From: Bryum argenteum | Taxonomy: Eukaryota; Streptophyta; Bryopsida; Bryales; Bryaceae | Reading direction: 5' to 3' | Assembly: GCA_037043015.1 (NCBI GenBank) | Contig: CM073325.1 | Coordinates: 3,102,501 to 3,166,500, forward strand | DNA length: 64,000 bases | Shown: positions 61,718-64,000 of the stretch, piece after piece | How the letters are laid out: every line of letters begins with the position of its first letter | Position numbering within the stretch: the stretch's first letter is position 1 | Translations under genes and position numbers: made by a program | The notes under the pieces: generated by a model | What the model saw: the letters and a program-made list of their open reading frames with translations, nothing else | What the model was told of the DNA's origin: nothing | Database searches by the model: none

Positions 61718-64000
61718 CTAAAATATATCAATGAATAAAAGTCCTACAAAAATAATGATTAAAGTTGACATAAAGCCATACTTTAAGTGTTTCCAAAATG
61801 TCAAATCATAACTTGCTAATGGATCCATTCGAGCTTTTTCACAAACAATGATATTAGCTGCTGAACCCACCAATGTCAAATTTCCGGCAACAGTGCTCAC
61901 CCAAGCCAAGATTAACCATGCCTTGTCGGGGCTTGCGCCTTTTGTAGCTATTGCTGAAGCAGCCACCCTTGCACCTAAGAGCAAAACTGGAAAAAAAAGA
62001 CATAAAAACAAAACTCAATTTTTTTTAGTAGAGTTATATTAGTTCTAATGTTATATATGTTTATATTGGACTAGTATCACATATCAAGAATCATCTATAC
62101 CATTTATTCAATTATAATAGCATCTTATAATTTCATGCATGAATATCAAATTAATAATACTTGAGTTTTTCTCTATTTGCTTGTATACAAGAATCTCCTC
62201 TCCATACGAGTTTAATCCATTACCAATTCAAAGATGAAACAACCAACCAAGTTCATGATATCATGTATGTGTCATAAATGCCTTCTCTAAAGTAAAGGTC
62301 GTTTTCATGAGTTATAGATTACAAATAGTACAAGCTTGTGAAGATATTCTTTTGAACATGACGTATATATAGTAGCACCCATGAAGACATCAATAGATAA
62401 CTTTAACACCCATCAAATCAACCATCAAACTTTTTTTCTTACCTTTTTTGACATGTGATTTATTGATTTTAGGGTTTAGTATCAAACTTATAGGAGTATT
62501 AAACTTACCTGTTGGAACGTTCGAAGCCACATTTGAGAGAAAAGTAACCACCAACGAAAGAACAACTTTGCCTCCTCTTGTATCAATTCGAGAGTATGGC
62601 TCAACTCCTGACCACATTTGAGCAGGAATCCCTATATTGTTGAAACCTTCTACTGTAATAAACATCCCAGAGAAGAATACCAAAATGGAGTATGAAACCT
62701 GCATGATTACACAAAAGAATTTAAGTTGGCAAACCTATACATGTCACAGTCACATGTCTTTCATTGTTTGACGTCAAACAACCAAACTTACAACTAACCA
62801 ATCCATCTAGCTATCAGATGTTGACAATTTCTGTTAAAAAAGAACAAGAGAAACTATTGAGAGTTCCAAACCTTGTATATTCCAAAAATGTACACATAAG
62901 TTCCTGTTTGCTATCACAGTTTTCTATCACATGGTTCTAACACAACTTAAGTACTACCAAAAGTGAATTGTAAAATAGGAATATTTTTGAACGCAATCAG
63001 CCTTATAATGAGTGCGATTCCACCATGGCAAATCTATAGTGAAGCCACCCTTGCAAGCAATTTGTGTGCATGGGCAAAATAAGCAGAAGTCAGAATCTAT
63101 TATCATTACCATCAGAGCATAGTATCAAGCTCAAGCTCTACCCCGAGCCACCAAGCAAACCAAGAATAACAATAATGAATAGAAGTATTGACAAGAACCT
63201 TGAGGCAATTGACACTTACGGAAGTTGGACTAGCCTAAGCCATGTGATAGCAAACTGGAACTTATGTGTACATTTTGGTGAGAGTGTTGTTTCGACAAGG
63301 TATTTGCAGTACAAAACCAGCCGGCGATGAAGATGAAGGAATATTCGCAGTACCTTGTCCAGAGTTTTGGTTGCATCTTCAAAATCTACCACCGTCAAAA
63401 GCAGAGCAGCAGTAATGGCAGTCCAAGGGAGTCCCACACCAGCTTCAAACGTATGCATAGTAGCACCCAGAAGCCACACTCCCACAAGAAACACAAACCC
63501 GGCCACTTTCAGAAACCCCTCCTTGTGCTTGATCACATACGCAATCGTCACCCATGGATTCGAATCTCGACGCCGACGCTCCCCTCCCTCGACATTGAAA
63601 CTCAGCGATGGCATCAGTAACGCCTCCTTCGTATCAGCTTCTTCCTCTTCCATACCATGCCCACGATCAAGTTGCTCCCCTGGCAGTGATGGTAACGAGA
63701 GACACCGGCCGTAGACTAGCAACAACCCAGCTATGTTACAAACCATGCCGATCACAACTGCAGGAAGAATCCCCAGCACAAACTGCCAGAATCCGAGCTT
63801 TCCTTGCACGGCGATAACCAGATTCTGTGGGTTCCCGATCGGAGTCAGCGCAGAGCCGATGTTGGAGCTCGTAGCGAGAGCAATGAGGAATGGCTCGGGA
63901 GAGAGATGGGACTGAGTGCAGAGCTTGAGAACGAACCCGGTGAGTACCACGCAGGTGCTGTCGTTGGTGAAAAGCGCGCTTGAAATGGCTGCGAGTATGC
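61718..64000 (-). CDS. Lsi2/ArsB-like metalloid efflux transporter, 5' end outside window
   Basis: Membrane transporter of the ArsB/NhaD (ion transporter) superfamily, closest in look to plant Lsi2-type silicon/arsenite efflux proteins; the true substrate cannot be read from sequence. Minus-strand exons: 64000 (open) to 63354, 62698-62509 and 61986-61718 with the stop. Junctions keep phase. Family segments: [21 protein letters not shown] at the window edge, [39 protein letters not shown], a hydrophilic loop rich in Glu and Arg, [79 protein letters not shown] and a last membrane helix ending LLFIDIF. No disabling change was seen in the visible part. Confidence 0.88.

Overview
The window is nuclear DNA of a land plant. 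Most genes are split by short GT-AG introns. The two cytosolic ribosomal protein genes share a promoter with telo-box motifs (AAACCCTAA). There is a plant-type HD-Zip I factor, an Lsi2-like transporter and a plant-style CRIB domain. Small gene islands sit between long stretches of old transposon remains, microsatellites and small inverted-repeat elements. I cannot name the species. The gene style and the odd WH1-CRIB gene fit a seed-free plant (bryophyte or lycophyte) better than a seed plant, but that is inference.

Layout. 1-3.3 kb: repeats, including a 245-bp inverted-repeat element and a 336-bp foldback. 3.3-7.7 kb (+): a multi-exon A1 aspartic-peptidase-like gene with an altered first active-site motif and no recognisable C-terminal end. 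7.7-10.5 kb: tandem duplications and a head-to-head pair of small elements ending in TTAA. 10.6-12.9 kb: RPL7 (-) and ubiquitin-L40 (+), divergent from a 418-bp promoter. 14.1-16.5 kb (+): a nine-exon EEF1AKMT4/METTL13-type methyltransferase. 16.8-30.9 kb: a repeat field with at least four MITE-like families, a very short retroposon with target-site duplications, and microsatellites; no convincing host gene. 30.9-34.3 kb (+): an eight-exon gene encoding a WH1-like domain followed by a CRIB motif. 35.7-37.3 kb (+): a three-exon gene for a 172-residue protein with five copies of KIPEGIM. 38.1-40.3 kb (-) and 40.6-41.4 kb (+): a divergent pair of unrecognised genes. 41.4-48.5 kb: repeats. 48.5-49.3 kb (+): HD-Zip I. 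52.3-56.3 kb (+): a dead hAT-type transposase gene split by a solo LTR full of heat-shock-element-like repeats. 56.3-61.7 kb: repeats, including a large degenerate inverted repeat around a (TA)n tract. 61.7-64.0 kb (-): the 3' part of an Lsi2/ArsB-like transporter gene running off the window.

Gene models were built by hand from splice sites, reading phase and family likeness. RPL7 (259 aa), ubiquitin-L40 (128 aa), the methyltransferase (253 aa), the WH1-CRIB gene (350 aa), the KIPEGIM gene (172 aa), the Ser/Pro-rich gene (391 aa) and the small 112-aa gene each close in frame over all exons. No database was searched. RPL7 and ubiquitin-L40 both serve the 60S ribosomal subunit and plausibly share transcriptional control. 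The WH1-CRIB protein would be a ROP GTPase effector candidate. No operon-like or pathway-wide link joins the other genes.
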